Notes: generated by a model not told the origin, from the letters alone. DNA of 64,000 nucleotides from Candidatus Pantoea formicae (GCF_011752625.1 NZ_VWXD01000005.1:186001-250000); one strand, 5' to 3'; numbered from the stretch's first letter, positions 32,575-40,888 are shown. Made by a program: numbers and translations.

Positions 32575-33777
32575 TTACGCGGTAAGACGCGCGGCGTCTT
32601 GGGCGATGACCAACTCTTCATTGGTAGGAATCACCACCGCTGGGCGGGTGCCTTCCTTATTGATAAAGCCAGACTTGCCGAAGCGCGCGGCCAGATTACG
32701 GTCGTGATCCACTTCGAAGCCCAATAATGCAAGTTTTGCCAATGACAGCTCGCGCACCATCGCGGCGTTTTCACCGATACCGCCAGTGAAGACCACTGCA
32801 TCCAGACGGCCATCCATCAGTGCGGTGTAGCTGCCGATGTATTTTGCCAGGCGATGACAGAACACATCCATCGCGCGCTTAGCATCTTCTTTCGTCGCAT
32901 AGTTGTCTTCAACGTAGCGGCAGTCGCTGGTCACTTCAGTCAGGCCCAGCAGGCCAGACTCTTTGGTCAGCAGCTTGTTGATCGCATCCACGCTCATGCC
33001 CAGTGCATCGTGCAGGAAGAACACAATAGCAGGATCGATATCGCCACTGCGCGTGCCCATCACCAAGCCCTCTAGCGGTGTCAGACCCATTGAGGTATCG
33101 ACACACTGGCCGTTACGGATGGCTGAAACCGAACCACCATTGCCCAAATGACAGGTAATGATGTTCAGCTCGCTAACGGGTTTGTTCAGCATCTTGGCGG
33201 CTTCCTGAGTCACATAATAGTGACTGGTGCCGTGTGCGCCATAGCGACGTACGCCATGCTCTTTGTACAGTCTGTACGGCAGCGCATAAAGATATGACTC
33301 TTCCGGCATTGTCTGATGGAAAGCTGTATCAAAAACCGCCACATTCTTATCCGACAAATGTGGGAAGTTCTTCAGAGCTTCGTCGATGCCGATCAAATGC
33401 GCTGGGTTGTGCAGCGGTGCAAATGAAGAGGCGTCTTTAATGCCCTGAATAACAGATTCATCAATGATGACCGATTTTGTCAGCTGCTCGCCGCCGTGAA
33501 CAATGCGATGGCCGATTGCAGCGATTTGTGCAGAAAGCTCTGGTTTTTGTGCCAGAATAGTTTTAACGATGAAGTTCAGCGCTTCACTGTGTGCCGCGCC
33601 CGCGCCCAGTGGAGCTTCCTGTTTGCAGCCTTCCAGCTTCCATTTGATACGTGCTTCAGGTAAATGGAAACACTCGGCCAGACCTGACAGATATTCGTCA
33701 CCGTTGGCCGGATTAAGGATGGCAAACTTAAGAGAGGAGCTGCCGCAGTTCAGAACCAGTACTAACTTCGTCGACAT
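32575..33777 (-). CDS. ackA: Acetate kinase
   Basis: Interconverts acetyl phosphate + ADP and acetate + ATP. The 400-residue ASKHA-fold enzyme has the signature LVLNCGSSSLKFAIL at the N-terminus, IGHRIVHGGE, the second signature region with DTAFHQTMPEE, ITCHLGNGGSVSAI and the adenosine motif FTGGIGENAAMVREL. It is the first gene of the ackA-pta unit and is divergent from yfbV. Acetyl phosphate made here can also donate phosphate to response regulators. Confidence 0.98.
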   Translation of the reverse strand: MSTKLVLVLNCGSSSLKFAILNPANGDEYLSGLAECFHLPEARIKWKLEGCKQEAPLGAGAAHSEALNFIVKTILAQKPELSAQIAAIGHRIVHGGEQLTKSVIIDESVIQGIKDASSFAPLHNPAHLIGIDEALKNFPHLSDKNVAVFDTAFHQTMPEESYLYALPYRLYKEHGVRRYGAHGTSHYYVTQEAAKMLNKPVSELNIITCHLGNGGSVSAIRNGQCVDTSMGLTPLEGLVMGTRSGDIDPAIVFFLHDALGMSVDAINKLLTKESGLLGLTEVTSDCRYVEDNYATKEDAKRAMDVFCHRLAKYIGSYTALMDGRLDAVVFTGGIGENAAMVRELSLAKLALLGFEVDHDRNLAARFGKSGFINKEGTRPAVVIPTNEELVIAQDAARLTA

Positions 33778-34116
33778 GGAAGTACCTATTGATTAAATAG
33801 TGGCTAAAAATAACGCAATCAGACTAACAGCGTAGCCCATGAATGCTGGTAGATTAATGATTAACATCATGCGGTAGTCAAAAAGAGACCGACATGCAAA
33901 AAAATTTAGGTAATTTTACGCGAATTTTTGAAACCCGCTTAGCGAAACATGGCTCTAAACCGCTCTTTAATTGAGCTGAAGCTTCCGGTAATGTTGTTAA
34001 AACGGCGTCAGAATACCCACTGTCACTCGCAAAGACAAAAACTTTTGAAGGATGTCACGTAAAGTTGTGTAGTTATCAGTTTATTTTAAACATTACAAAA
34101 TTAGTTGAGGTCTATC
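33778..34116. other. Divergent ackA / yfbV intergenic region
   Basis: A 339-bp noncoding gap that must hold the ackA promoter (minus strand) and yfbV promoter (plus strand). It is rich in A/T, with a run of seven A near 33898-33904 and several AT-rich patches. I saw no convincing palindrome, hairpin, repeat or small ORF. Confidence 0.6.
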
Positions 34117-34569
34117 ATGTCGAATGAGACGAGTAATCCAGGCTGGTTCGGCTTATTTCAGAACGGTCAACGATACATGAAGACCTGGCCATCCGATAAG
34201 CGCCTGGCGCCAATGTTCCCTGAGAACCGTGTGGTCACCGCCACTCGCTTTGCCATTCGCTTTATGCCACCGTTGGCAATCTTCACGCTGACCTGGCAAA
34301 TTGCCATGGGCGGGCAGCTCGGCCCAGCTATTGCCACCGCGTTATTTGCCTGCAGCTTGCCGATGCAAGGGCTTTGGTGGTTGGGTAAGCGCTCTGTTAC
34401 GCCATTGCCACCCACTCTACTGCACTGGTTCCATGAGGTGCGCGCGAAACTGGAAGAAGCGGGCCAGGCCATTGCGCCGGTTGACGGCAAGCCGACTTAT
34501 CAGGCATTGGCAGATGTACTGAAACGCGCCTTTAAGCAACTCGATCGTACTTTCCTCGACGATCTTTGA
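34117..34569 (+). CDS. yfbV: Inner-membrane protein YfbV (UPF0208)
   Basis: A 150-residue protein with two hydrophobic segments near the centre (FAIRFMPPLAIFTLTWQIAMG; GPAIATALFACSLPMQGLWWLG). It begins MSNETSNPGWFGLFQNGQRYMKTWP. In E. coli YfbV helps confine MatP-dependent organisation to the Ter macrodomain. The ATG at 34117 has TTGAGG seven bases upstream; an in-frame codon four residues earlier is weaker. It lies next to ackA as in E. coli. Confidence 0.94.
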   Translation: MSNETSNPGWFGLFQNGQRYMKTWPSDKRLAPMFPENRVVTATRFAIRFMPPLAIFTLTWQIAMGGQLGPAIATALFACSLPMQGLWWLGKRSVTPLPPTLLHWFHEVRAKLEEAGQAIAPVDGKPTYQALADVLKRAFKQLDRTFLDDL

Positions 34570-34719
34570 TCGGCACCGCTATTCTTTTGAAGAGAATTTG
34601 CGCGCGATCCCGCTTCAAATCAAAGAAAAGTGGTGCGCACATACACGCATCGCTTTCCTTGTGTAATCATTTCCTCATTGTTTAAATCTTAAGCGGCCTT
34701 CCCGGCCCGGGAGTAAACC

Positions 34720-35214
34720 ATGGAAATGACGCACGCACAGCGACTCATCCTCTCTAATCAGTACAAAATGATGGCCATGCTGGAGCCCGATAACGCTGAA
34801 CGCTATCGTCGCTATCAAACCATCATTGAACGTGGCTATGGCCTGCAACTGCGCGAACTGGACAAAGAGTTTGGCGAGTTGACGGAGGCGACGTGCCGTC
34901 AGTTAATCGACATTATGGAAATGCACCACGCACTCCATGTCTCCTGGTCGAACCTCAAAGAGGCTAATGCGATTGAAGAGCGCCGTCTGGCCTTTCTCGG
35001 CTTTGATGCCGCAACCGAGGCGCGCTATCTCGGCTATGTGCGCTTCATGGTGAATGTTGAAGGGCGTTATACTCAGTTCGATTCCGGGACGCACGGTTTC
35101 AACGCACAAACCCCGATGTGGGAAAAATACCAACGCATGCTGGCAGTGTGGCACACTTGCCCACGTCAGTATCATCTCAGCGCAAACGAAATTGCGCAGA
35201 TTCTTAATGCCTGA
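34720..35214 (+). CDS. yfbU: YfbU family protein
   Basis: A 164-residue soluble protein nearly identical to E. coli YfbU, with MEMTHAQRLILSNQYKMM, MEMHHALHVSWSNL, FLGFDAATEARYLGY and NAQTPMWEKYQRML. Its molecular role is not established; a link to cell death or persistence was proposed for E. coli. GGGAGT precedes the ATG. yfbT starts 14 bp after its stop, so the two are probably co-transcribed. Confidence 0.95.
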   Translation: MEMTHAQRLILSNQYKMMAMLEPDNAERYRRYQTIIERGYGLQLRELDKEFGELTEATCRQLIDIMEMHHALHVSWSNLKEANAIEERRLAFLGFDAATEARYLGYVRFMVNVEGRYTQFDSGTHGFNAQTPMWEKYQRMLAVWHTCPRQYHLSANEIAQILNA

Positions 35215-35228
35215 ATAAGGAGTCGCGT

Positions 35229-35888
35229 GTGAAGTACAGGGGTTTTCTGTTTGATTTAGACGGTACATTGGTGGATTCATTGCCTGCGGTGATTCGCGCA
35301 TGGTCATTGTGGGGCGAACGCCAGGGTATCGCGGCGGAAGAGGTCCTGAATTTTATACACGGTAAGCCAGCGATCAATTCGCTGCGCCATTTTATGGCAG
35401 GGCAATCAGAAGAGGCGATTCAAGCAGAGTTCCTGTGGCTTGAACGTCTCGAGGCCGAAGACACGCAAGGCGTTCAGGCGATTCCGGGCGCGAAAATGTT
35501 GCTGTCCACGTTGAATGAATTGCAGATCCCTTGGGCGATTGTGACGTCAGGGTCGATTCCGGTGGCGCATGCTCGGCACAAAGCCGCAGGTCTGCCGATG
35601 CCGGAAGTGTTCATCACGGCGGAGAACATCAAACTCGGTAAGCCAAACCCTGAACCCTACCTGCTGGGAGCTGAACGCCTCGGGCTGGCTGCGACCGAAT
35701 GCGTAGTCGTAGAAGATGCGCCAGCTGGCATCATCGCCGGACTGGAAGCAGGTAGTGCCGTGGTTGCTGTCAACGCGCCGCTGGATGCCCCACGCCTCAA
35801 AGAAGTGGCTTGGCAGGTAAAAACACTGGAACCGCTGGTGGTGACGCAGGCGGATAACGGCACATTTACGGTGTCAGTCAAAGTCTAA
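35229..35888 (+). CDS. yfbT: HAD-family sugar phosphatase YfbT
   Basis: A 219-residue haloacid dehalogenase phosphatase. HAD motif I FLFDLDGTLVDS puts the nucleophile at Asp9 and the acid/base at Asp11. Motif II is IVTSGS, motif III the Lys in LGKPNPEPYLLG, and motif IV VVEDAPAG. E. coli YfbT (HxpA) hydrolyses sugar phosphates including fructose 1-phosphate and glucose 6-phosphate. The start is GTG with AAGGAG upstream. A noncoding repeat tract follows. Confidence 0.94.
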   Translation: MKYRGFLFDLDGTLVDSLPAVIRAWSLWGERQGIAAEEVLNFIHGKPAINSLRHFMAGQSEEAIQAEFLWLERLEAEDTQGVQAIPGAKMLLSTLNELQIPWAIVTSGSIPVAHARHKAAGLPMPEVFITAENIKLGKPNPEPYLLGAERLGLAATECVVVEDAPAGIIAGLEAGSAVVAVNAPLDAPRLKEVAWQVKTLEPLVVTQADNGTFTVSVKV

Positions 35889-35934
35889 TTAAAGCGGGTT
35901 GTTACGTCTTCAATACTGGTTAGTTAAACATGTG

Positions 35935-36018
35935 GTGATAACGCAGTCTGGTGCCGCTTAGGGGCTGGCGGTACAGGTGATAACGCAGTCTGGAGCCGCT
36001 CTGGGGATGGCTGTCCTC
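35935..36018. repeat. 42-bp tandem duplication
   Basis: The 24-bp head (GTGATAACGCAGTCTGG and on) occurs at 35935-35958 and 35977-36000 with one mismatch. The remaining 18 bp of each unit are partly conserved (TAGGGGCTGGC versus CTGGGGATGGC). The second copy forms the left arm of the structured element below. Confidence 0.85.
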
Positions 36019-36182
36019 GCGCCGCTGACGCGGTACCTTCACTTCACTCGTCCGCCTGACGGACCGGTGCAGAAGGGACTTTCCCTGTCCCGGCTGCACC
36101 TTTCGCCAGCATCCATGCTGGCTCTCCTGGCTTCCTCATTCCGTTCAGCGCTGCGAAATGCCATCCCCAGAGCGGCACCAGC
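35988..36182. repeat. 195-bp multi-hairpin inverted-repeat element
   Basis: Outer arms 35988-36011 and 36160-36182 are complementary over about 22 bp (GCCGCTCTGGGGATGGC against GCCATCCCCAGAGCGGC). Inside are GTGCAG / CTGCAC enclosing GGGAC / GTCCC (36066-36103), and a perfect hairpin GCCAGCAT-CC-ATGCTGGC near 36108-36125. No ORF within it looks coding. It may be a mobile noncoding repeat or a structured RNA. Confidence 0.75.
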
Positions 36183-36212
36183 CTGCTTGCTAACATCTGT
36201 TTACGCGGTAGG

Positions 36213-36335
36213 AAAGGGCACGATGACTCAGGCGATAGCGTTTTTACCGCTACAAAGGGCGCGATGGCTCAGGCGACAGCGCTTTTACTGCCACAAAGGG
36301 CACAGTGTCTGAGGCCGCAGCGCCTCTGATGCTGC
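36213..36335. repeat. 41-bp tandem repeat, three copies
   Basis: Units at 36213-36253, 36254-36294 and 36295-36335 start AAAGGGC and share the pattern AAAGGGCRCGATG-CTCAGGCGAYAGCG. Units 1 and 2 differ at few positions and unit 3 is more diverged. A decayed fourth copy may start at 36336 (AAGGGCTATTCGCAGCG). Confidence 0.85.
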
Positions 36336-36402
36336 AAGGGCTATTCGCAGCGCTGAGGCGGAGACGTTGTGCCAGGAGCCAGGCGCAGGGATGCGACAGG
36401 CA

Positions 36403-36434
36403 GTTCGGGTAGGCCAGGACGGCCGTACCCGAAC
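36403..36434. repeat. Perfect hairpin in repeat tract
   Basis: GTTCGGGTA (36403-36411) and TACCCGAAC (36426-36434) form a 9-bp stem with an inner GGCC / GGCC pair. It lies in GC-rich noncoding sequence upstream of the yfbR 3' end and may end yfbR transcription in part, although no U-tract follows on either strand. Confidence 0.6.
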
Positions 36435-36607
36435 GTTCCGGCCGGCACGACGTTGCAGCCGAGGGCACGGCCCGGCAGCAGCAGAGGTGCTGGGGCCCGC
36501 ACCAACATGCTAAATAGTGCAAAAGAAAAGGCTGCCATTCCTGACAAAAGACAACTTCACTCGAACAGGAACTTAACTGACAAGCATTAAGCCTTCCCGG
36601 CCCGTCT

Positions 36608-37207
36608 TTATAATGGGGTATCCTGGGAAATTTCATCCAGAGACAGGCTAAAACTAGGAATAAAGACCTCTACGAAGTAATCCATCTCTGGCGAACGACG
36701 TTGCGAAAGGGTTTTTTCCAGTCGCGCCTTCGCCAGCAAAAACTCATTATTCCCCGCAGACAACTCTTCCAGACATTTCACATAGGCGCACAAGGCGTCG
36801 GCCTGTTTAACCACGGCTTGCTCACTTTCACTGTGCAAATGCTCATCGATCAATGGACGATACGCCTCCTGCAGCTCAGGCGGCAGCATATCGATCAATT
36901 TTTGCTGGGCAATCTTTTCGATCTTTTTATATTCATGGGCAATCTGCGCGTTGTAGTACTTCACCGGCGTGGGTAAATCGCCCGTCAAAACTTCACTGGC
37001 ATCATGGTATAGCGCCAGCATCGCGATACGTTCTGCGTTGAGGTTGCCGTTGAATTTCTTGTTTTTAATGATGGCAAGCGCATGAGCAACCATCGCCACC
37101 TGAAGACTGTGTTCAGAGACGTTCTCGGTGCGCACATTGCGCATCAATGGCCAGCGGTTGATCAGTTTAAGACGGGACAGATGGGCGAAGAAGTGGCTAC
37201 GAGTCAT
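36608..37207 (-). CDS. yfbR: 5'-deoxynucleotidase YfbR
   Basis: HD-domain phosphatase of 199 residues that dephosphorylates deoxyribonucleoside 5'-monophosphates. Metal-binding residues are in place: His33 (SEHSLQVAMVAHAL), His68-Asp69 (YHDASEVLTGDLPTPVKY) and Asp137 (KQADALCAYVK). Arg18 near the N-terminus contributes to substrate selectivity in the family. It is transcribed away from alaA, which lies upstream on the same strand. Confidence 0.95.
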   Translation of the reverse strand: MTRSHFFAHLSRLKLINRWPLMRNVRTENVSEHSLQVAMVAHALAIIKNKKFNGNLNAERIAMLALYHDASEVLTGDLPTPVKYYNAQIAHEYKKIEKIAQQKLIDMLPPELQEAYRPLIDEHLHSESEQAVVKQADALCAYVKCLEELSAGNNEFLLAKARLEKTLSQRRSPEMDYFVEVFIPSFSLSLDEISQDTPL

Positions 37208-37276
37208 GGCGGATTCCTGTTCGCACGGCGGGGAGTATTAGACTCCCCGAAATGAGAACAGTATACGCATCACATA

Positions 37277-38494
37277 TTACTGACGATAGCCTTGCAGGAA
37301 ACGGCCAAACTTGCTGATCGCCATCTCCAAATCATCGACGCGCGGCAGTGTTACAATACGCACGTGATCCGGCCAAGGCCAGTTGAAAGCAGTACCCTGA
37401 ACCAGCAGCACTTTCTCCTGCAGAAGGAAATCCAGCACCATTTTTTGGTCATCAAAGATGTTGAATTTCTTCGGGTCGATGCGCGGGAACATATACAGCG
37501 CACCCTGTGGTTTCACACAGCTCACGCCGGGAATGTCGTTAATCAGTTCCCAGGCGCGCTGGCGTTGCTCGTACAGGCGGCCACCAGGCGCAATGAACTC
37601 GCTGATACTTTGATAGCCACCCAGCGCGGTTTGAATAGCATGCTGAGCAGGAACGTTGGCGCAAAGACGCATTGACGCCAGCATCTCCAAGCCTTCGATA
37701 TAGCCTTTAGCATGTTTTTTCGGACCGTTCAGTACCATCCAGCCCTGGCGGAAGCCAGCCACGCGGTAGGTCTTCGACAGACCGTTAAAGGTGACTGTCA
37801 GCAAGTCAGGGGCCAGTGCGGCAATCGAATGATGCTGTGCTTCGTCATACAGAATTTTGTCGTAGATTTCGTCAGCAAAAATAATCAGGTTGTGCTGACG
37901 CGCAATCTCAACCACTTCCATTAACAGCTCTTTGCTGTAAACCGCACCCGTTGGGTTGTTTGGGTTGATGATGACGATGCCACGTGTGCGGGGCGTGATC
38001 TTGCTGCGGATATCATCCAGGTCTGGGAACCAGCCAGCAGATTCATCACACAGATAGTGCACAGCTTTACCGCTCGACAGGGAGACGGCTGCTGTCCACA
38101 GCGGATAATCCGGAGCAGGCACCAGCATCTCGTCGCCGCTGTTCAGCAGTGCTTGCATCGCTTGCACAATCAGTTCTGATACGCCGTTACCGATATAGAT
38201 ATCTTCGACGGTCACATCGCGCATATCACGCGCCTGATAGTGCTGCATAATGGCTTTGCGTGCCGAATACAGTCCCTTTGAATCGCAATAACCCTGTGAG
38301 CTGGGCAGATTACGAATGACATCGACTAAAATTTCATCAGGGGCTTCAAAACCAAACGGGGCAGGGTTGCCGATATTGAGTTTGAGGACTTTGTTGCCTT
38401 CTTCTTCCAGACGCTTAGCTTCTTTCAGTACCGGGCCACGGATGTCATAACAGACATTTTCCAGCTTGCCGGATTTATCAATTTGAAAATTCAT
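37277..38494 (-). CDS. alaA: Glutamate-pyruvate aminotransferase AlaA
   Basis: Main alanine-synthesising transaminase of E. coli (formerly YfbQ). The 405-residue fold-type I enzyme has NPNNPTGAVYSKELL, FADEIYDKILYD (PLP Asp) and FNGLSKTYRVAGFRQGW with the Schiff-base Lys. The N-terminus KLENVCYDIRGPVLKEAKRLEEEG is almost identical to E. coli AlaA. I chose ATG 38494 over the adjacent ATG at 38497 because it sits better relative to AAGGCGG. It is divergent from lrhA across nearly 1 kb. Confidence 0.96.
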   Translation of the reverse strand: MNFQIDKSGKLENVCYDIRGPVLKEAKRLEEEGNKVLKLNIGNPAPFGFEAPDEILVDVIRNLPSSQGYCDSKGLYSARKAIMQHYQARDMRDVTVEDIYIGNGVSELIVQAMQALLNSGDEMLVPAPDYPLWTAAVSLSSGKAVHYLCDESAGWFPDLDDIRSKITPRTRGIVIINPNNPTGAVYSKELLMEVVEIARQHNLIIFADEIYDKILYDEAQHHSIAALAPDLLTVTFNGLSKTYRVAGFRQGWMVLNGPKKHAKGYIEGLEMLASMRLCANVPAQHAIQTALGGYQSISEFIAPGGRLYEQRQRAWELINDIPGVSCVKPQGALYMFPRIDPKKFNIFDDQKMVLDFLLQEKVLLVQGTAFNWPWPDHVRIVTLPRVDDLEMAISKFGRFLQGYRQ

Positions 38495-39461
38495 CATTAC
38501 CGCCTTAATGGGCAGAGTCCTTTAACCTGCCACCAAAAACAAACCTGCCCAATTTACTCCTCTCACTGTAACAAAAGAAGGGCGCCGCTGGGTTTTGGCG
38601 TGTTTGCCAGTTATTCCTGCTAGCGGTGGCGGGAAACGCATTTTTGGTGCGTTATATTGGTTTATAAATCCAGTAAAATTAAAAAATGTGATATTTAATG
38701 CTGGTGAGTTAAGTTTAAGGTGTAAACCCTCATATCCATAGAAAAAGAAAGAGATTGAGAAGTTTTAAAATGGCATCCGCTAAAAATAATGGTTAGCGAC
38801 CTGATGAAATAGTTAAAGGAATCTTGTTAGATGCCGAATAAGTGTGCAGCGATATTGAAGCAATGCATGGTGTCAGAGAATGCAGTGCATTCTTATTCAC
38901 TAAAGTGCAGCAGATTTATCTCTCTGGAAGTGTAGGATTATGGCGTCAAAGCCGGGTTAAATAGCATTTGTACTGTCACTTTAGCGCGGGTTGTTATGAT
39001 TCAGAACCAGGAGGGTTAAAAATTGCACAGCGTTGTGGCAGGATGTACCGGAAAAGCGTTTTGGTCAAAAATTACGATGATTAGAACAAAAACATTTCCC
39101 TTTAAAGCGTAAAAATGATTAAGTATAATTTATTATTTGATGCACTTTATCGCTTCGCATCTTCATAACATGATGTTATCACTTTTTGACCCGCAGGGCC
39201 TTTTCGCGGGAAACTAGACAACTACGCAGCTTCCAGCACCTGTGCGACATACGTCTTCGGACCCGAAGTTGTTCTGTCTTTTATAGATGGCGCTCCTCTG
39301 TTTGCAGAGTGACGTTTCCGTCGGCATCCGCCTTACACGATTTTTTTATGACAGCCTCCACACAGGGCTGTCATTAAGCACCATTACCTATTATCTATTT
39401 GATAAATAAGGTAATACACCAGGGTAGTAGTTTTAAAAAATCTTATAAGTGAAGAAAAAAC
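38495..39461. other. Long noncoding alaA-lrhA intergenic region
   Basis: A 967-bp AT-rich region without a convincing ORF. It contains a -10-like TATAAT at 39124-39129 about 330 nt before lrhA, a perfect palindrome ATAACAT-G-ATGTTAT near 39166-39180, and a stem CCCGC / GCGGG near 39191-39211. A strong 9-bp hairpin ATGACAGCC / GGCTGTCAT lies at 39348-39356 / 39366-39374. In E. coli lrhA has a leader of several hundred nt, so much of the right half is probably the lrhA 5' UTR. Confidence 0.55.
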
Positions 39462-40385
39462 ATGACTAATGCAAATCGTCCGATACTGAATCTCGACCTC
39501 GATCTGCTGCGTACTTTTGTTGCCGTTGCTGACCTCAATACTTTCGCAGCCGCCGCTGCAGCAGTATGCAGAACGCAATCCGCAGTAAGTCAGCAGATGC
39601 AACGTCTGGAACAATTGGTAGGTAAAGAGCTGTTTGCCAGACATGGACGTAACAAACTGCTGACGGAGCATGGCATCCAACTGCTGGGCTACGCCAGGAA
39701 GATCCTTCGTTTTAACGACGAAGCTTGCACCTCTTTAATGTACAGCAACATCCAGGGCGTGCTAACCATCGGCGCCTCAGATGACACTTCCGATACTATC
39801 TTGCCGTTCCTGCTTAACCGGGTAACGTCGGTGTATCCAAAGTTGGCCATTGATGTCCGTGTTAAGCGTAACCCGTTCATGATGGAAATGCTGAACCAGG
39901 GTGAAGTCGATCTGGTTGTAACCACGTCCAGCCCGGGTAATTTTACCCATCAGGTTCTGCGTACATCACCAACGCTTTGGTACTGTGCGGCGGATTACAT
40001 CTTCCAGCGCGGTGAAGCGATTCCTTTGGTCCTGCTGGATGAGCCAAGCCCTTACCGTGACATGGCGATTGATCACCTGAACGAAGCCGGTATTCCATGG
40101 CGTATCTCCTATGTCGCGTCAACGCTGGCTGCTGTTCGTGCTGCCGTGAAGGCCGGATTAGGCGTGACGGCACGTCCTGTTGAAATGATGAGTCCAGAAT
40201 TGCGTGTGATGGGCGCGGCAGAAGGTTTGCCTGTTCTGCCAGATACGCAGTATCTGCTGTGTCGCAATCCAGACAGCGACAATGAACTGGCTCTGGCTAT
40301 TTTCAATGCGATGCAGTCGACCAATGACCCTTATAATCTGACAGCGAATCCAGACGGCACTTTGCTGCTGGATGATGAAGAGTAA
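39462..40385 (+). CDS. lrhA: LysR-type regulator LrhA
   Basis: A 307-residue LysR regulator that in E. coli represses flhDC (motility), represses type 1 fimbriae and promotes RpoS turnover. The N-terminal HTH is LRTFVAVADLNTFAAAAAAVCRTQSAVSQQMQRLEQLVGKELFARHGR at about 17-64 (quoted in part: LRTFVAVADLNTFAA, RTQSAVSQQMQRLEQ). The C-terminal effector domain includes VLTIGASDDTSDTILPF. Plant-associated Erwiniaceae also use LrhA in motility and biofilm control. It sits upstream of nuo as in E. coli. Its terminator is at 40451. Confidence 0.95.
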   Translation: MTNANRPILNLDLDLLRTFVAVADLNTFAAAAAAVCRTQSAVSQQMQRLEQLVGKELFARHGRNKLLTEHGIQLLGYARKILRFNDEACTSLMYSNIQGVLTIGASDDTSDTILPFLLNRVTSVYPKLAIDVRVKRNPFMMEMLNQGEVDLVVTTSSPGNFTHQVLRTSPTLWYCAADYIFQRGEAIPLVLLDEPSPYRDMAIDHLNEAGIPWRISYVASTLAAVRAAVKAGLGVTARPVEMMSPELRVMGAAEGLPVLPDTQYLLCRNPDSDNELALAIFNAMQSTNDPYNLTANPDGTLLLDDEE

Positions 40386-40450
40386 GGTTAACGTTAACGG
40401 GTAATTCCTCGCAAATAGAATGCCTGGTAATTGTTAAAACATAGAAAAAT

Positions 40451-40489
40451 AAGCCTTAGACTGATTATCTTCAGCTAAGGCTTTTTTTT
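40451..40489 (+). terminator. Rho-independent terminator of lrhA
   Basis: Stem AAGCCTTAG (40451-40459) / CTAAGGCTT (40475-40483), followed by eight T, 65 nt after the lrhA stop. Confidence 0.93.
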
Positions 40490-40562
40490 ATGCCTTTTAC
40501 CCTGCATTTTCTGACGCTATTCGCGCCTTGTAATTTTCCCACCTTCCCGAAAAATGAAATGC

Positions 40563-40593
40563 GTTCCATTTCTGAACAGAGTGGAACTTTTTT
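40563..40593 (+). terminator. Second terminator-like hairpin, with overlapping alternative stem
   Basis: GTTCCA (40563-40568) / TGGAAC (40582-40587) followed by six T. An alternative stem GAAATG (40556-40561) / CATTTC (40567-40572) uses part of the same 5' arm, so the two folds exclude each other as in an attenuator. No gene ends just upstream. Confidence 0.6.
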
Positions 40594-40622
40594 GTCATTT
40601 CGTGCCATCTTTTCCAGGGCAT

Positions 40623-40646
40623 ACGCCAAGAGAAATTGGCGTTTTT
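40623..40646 (+). terminator. Third terminator hairpin upstream of nuoA
   Basis: Perfect 7-bp stem ACGCCAA / TTGGCGT with loop GAGAAA and a following T-run (40642-40646). It is a classic terminator shape about 390 bp upstream of nuoA, with no annotated gene ending in front of it. Confidence 0.75.
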
Positions 40647-40671
40647 AACAGCAAAAAACACCGTTATGTGT

Positions 40672-40715
40672 CCTGGATCAAAAAAATACCCCCTATAAGG
40701 GGGGGGAAATCCAGG
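40672..40715. repeat. Nested hairpin with C5/G8 core upstream of nuo
   Basis: Outer arms CCTGGAT (40672-40678) / ATCCAGG (40709-40715) enclose CCCCC-TATAA-GGGGG (40689-40703). It lies between the terminators and the likely nuo promoter region. The role is unknown. Confidence 0.55.
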
Positions 40716-40870
40716 CAAGACCTGTCAAAATATGTTTGTTAAATGCACGATCCATGCATGTGAATACCCGCTACACTAAAATTAACCTCACAAACTGAAG
40801 CGATTTAGCTGGCATGGCGGGGTTCATTTGTTAATAATATGATGCTGGTGTTAATTAATGTTTGAATGCT

Positions 40871-40888
40871 TTTGTCAAAGTTGACAAA
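40871..40888. promoter_or_regulatory. Palindromic site in the nuo promoter region
   Basis: TTTGTCAAAGTTGACAAA is a perfect 8-bp inverted repeat with a 2-bp centre, 150 bp before nuoA. It contains TTGACA, a -35-like hexamer, so a dimeric regulator here could block or assist transcription. It does not match the FNR consensus TTGAT-N4-ATCAA. E. coli nuo is controlled by ArcA, NarL, FNR, IHF and Fis; which one, if any, binds here is open. Confidence 0.45.

Noticed and set aside
35977..36636. ORFs of 111 and 128 codons in the yfbT-yfbR gap
   Set aside because: They cross hairpins and tandem repeats, have no family resemblance and no plausible start region.
38700..39130. Small ORF or tRNA in the long alaA-lrhA gap
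   Set aside because: No frame has a ribosome-binding site with sensible codon use, and no cloverleaf could be drawn; the region looks regulatory.
40685..40706. C5/G8 tract resembling the operators of FrmR/RcnR-type metal or aldehyde sensors
   Set aside because: Only the C/G run is shared, no such regulator or target gene is nearby, and the tract is better explained as the core of a nested hairpin.
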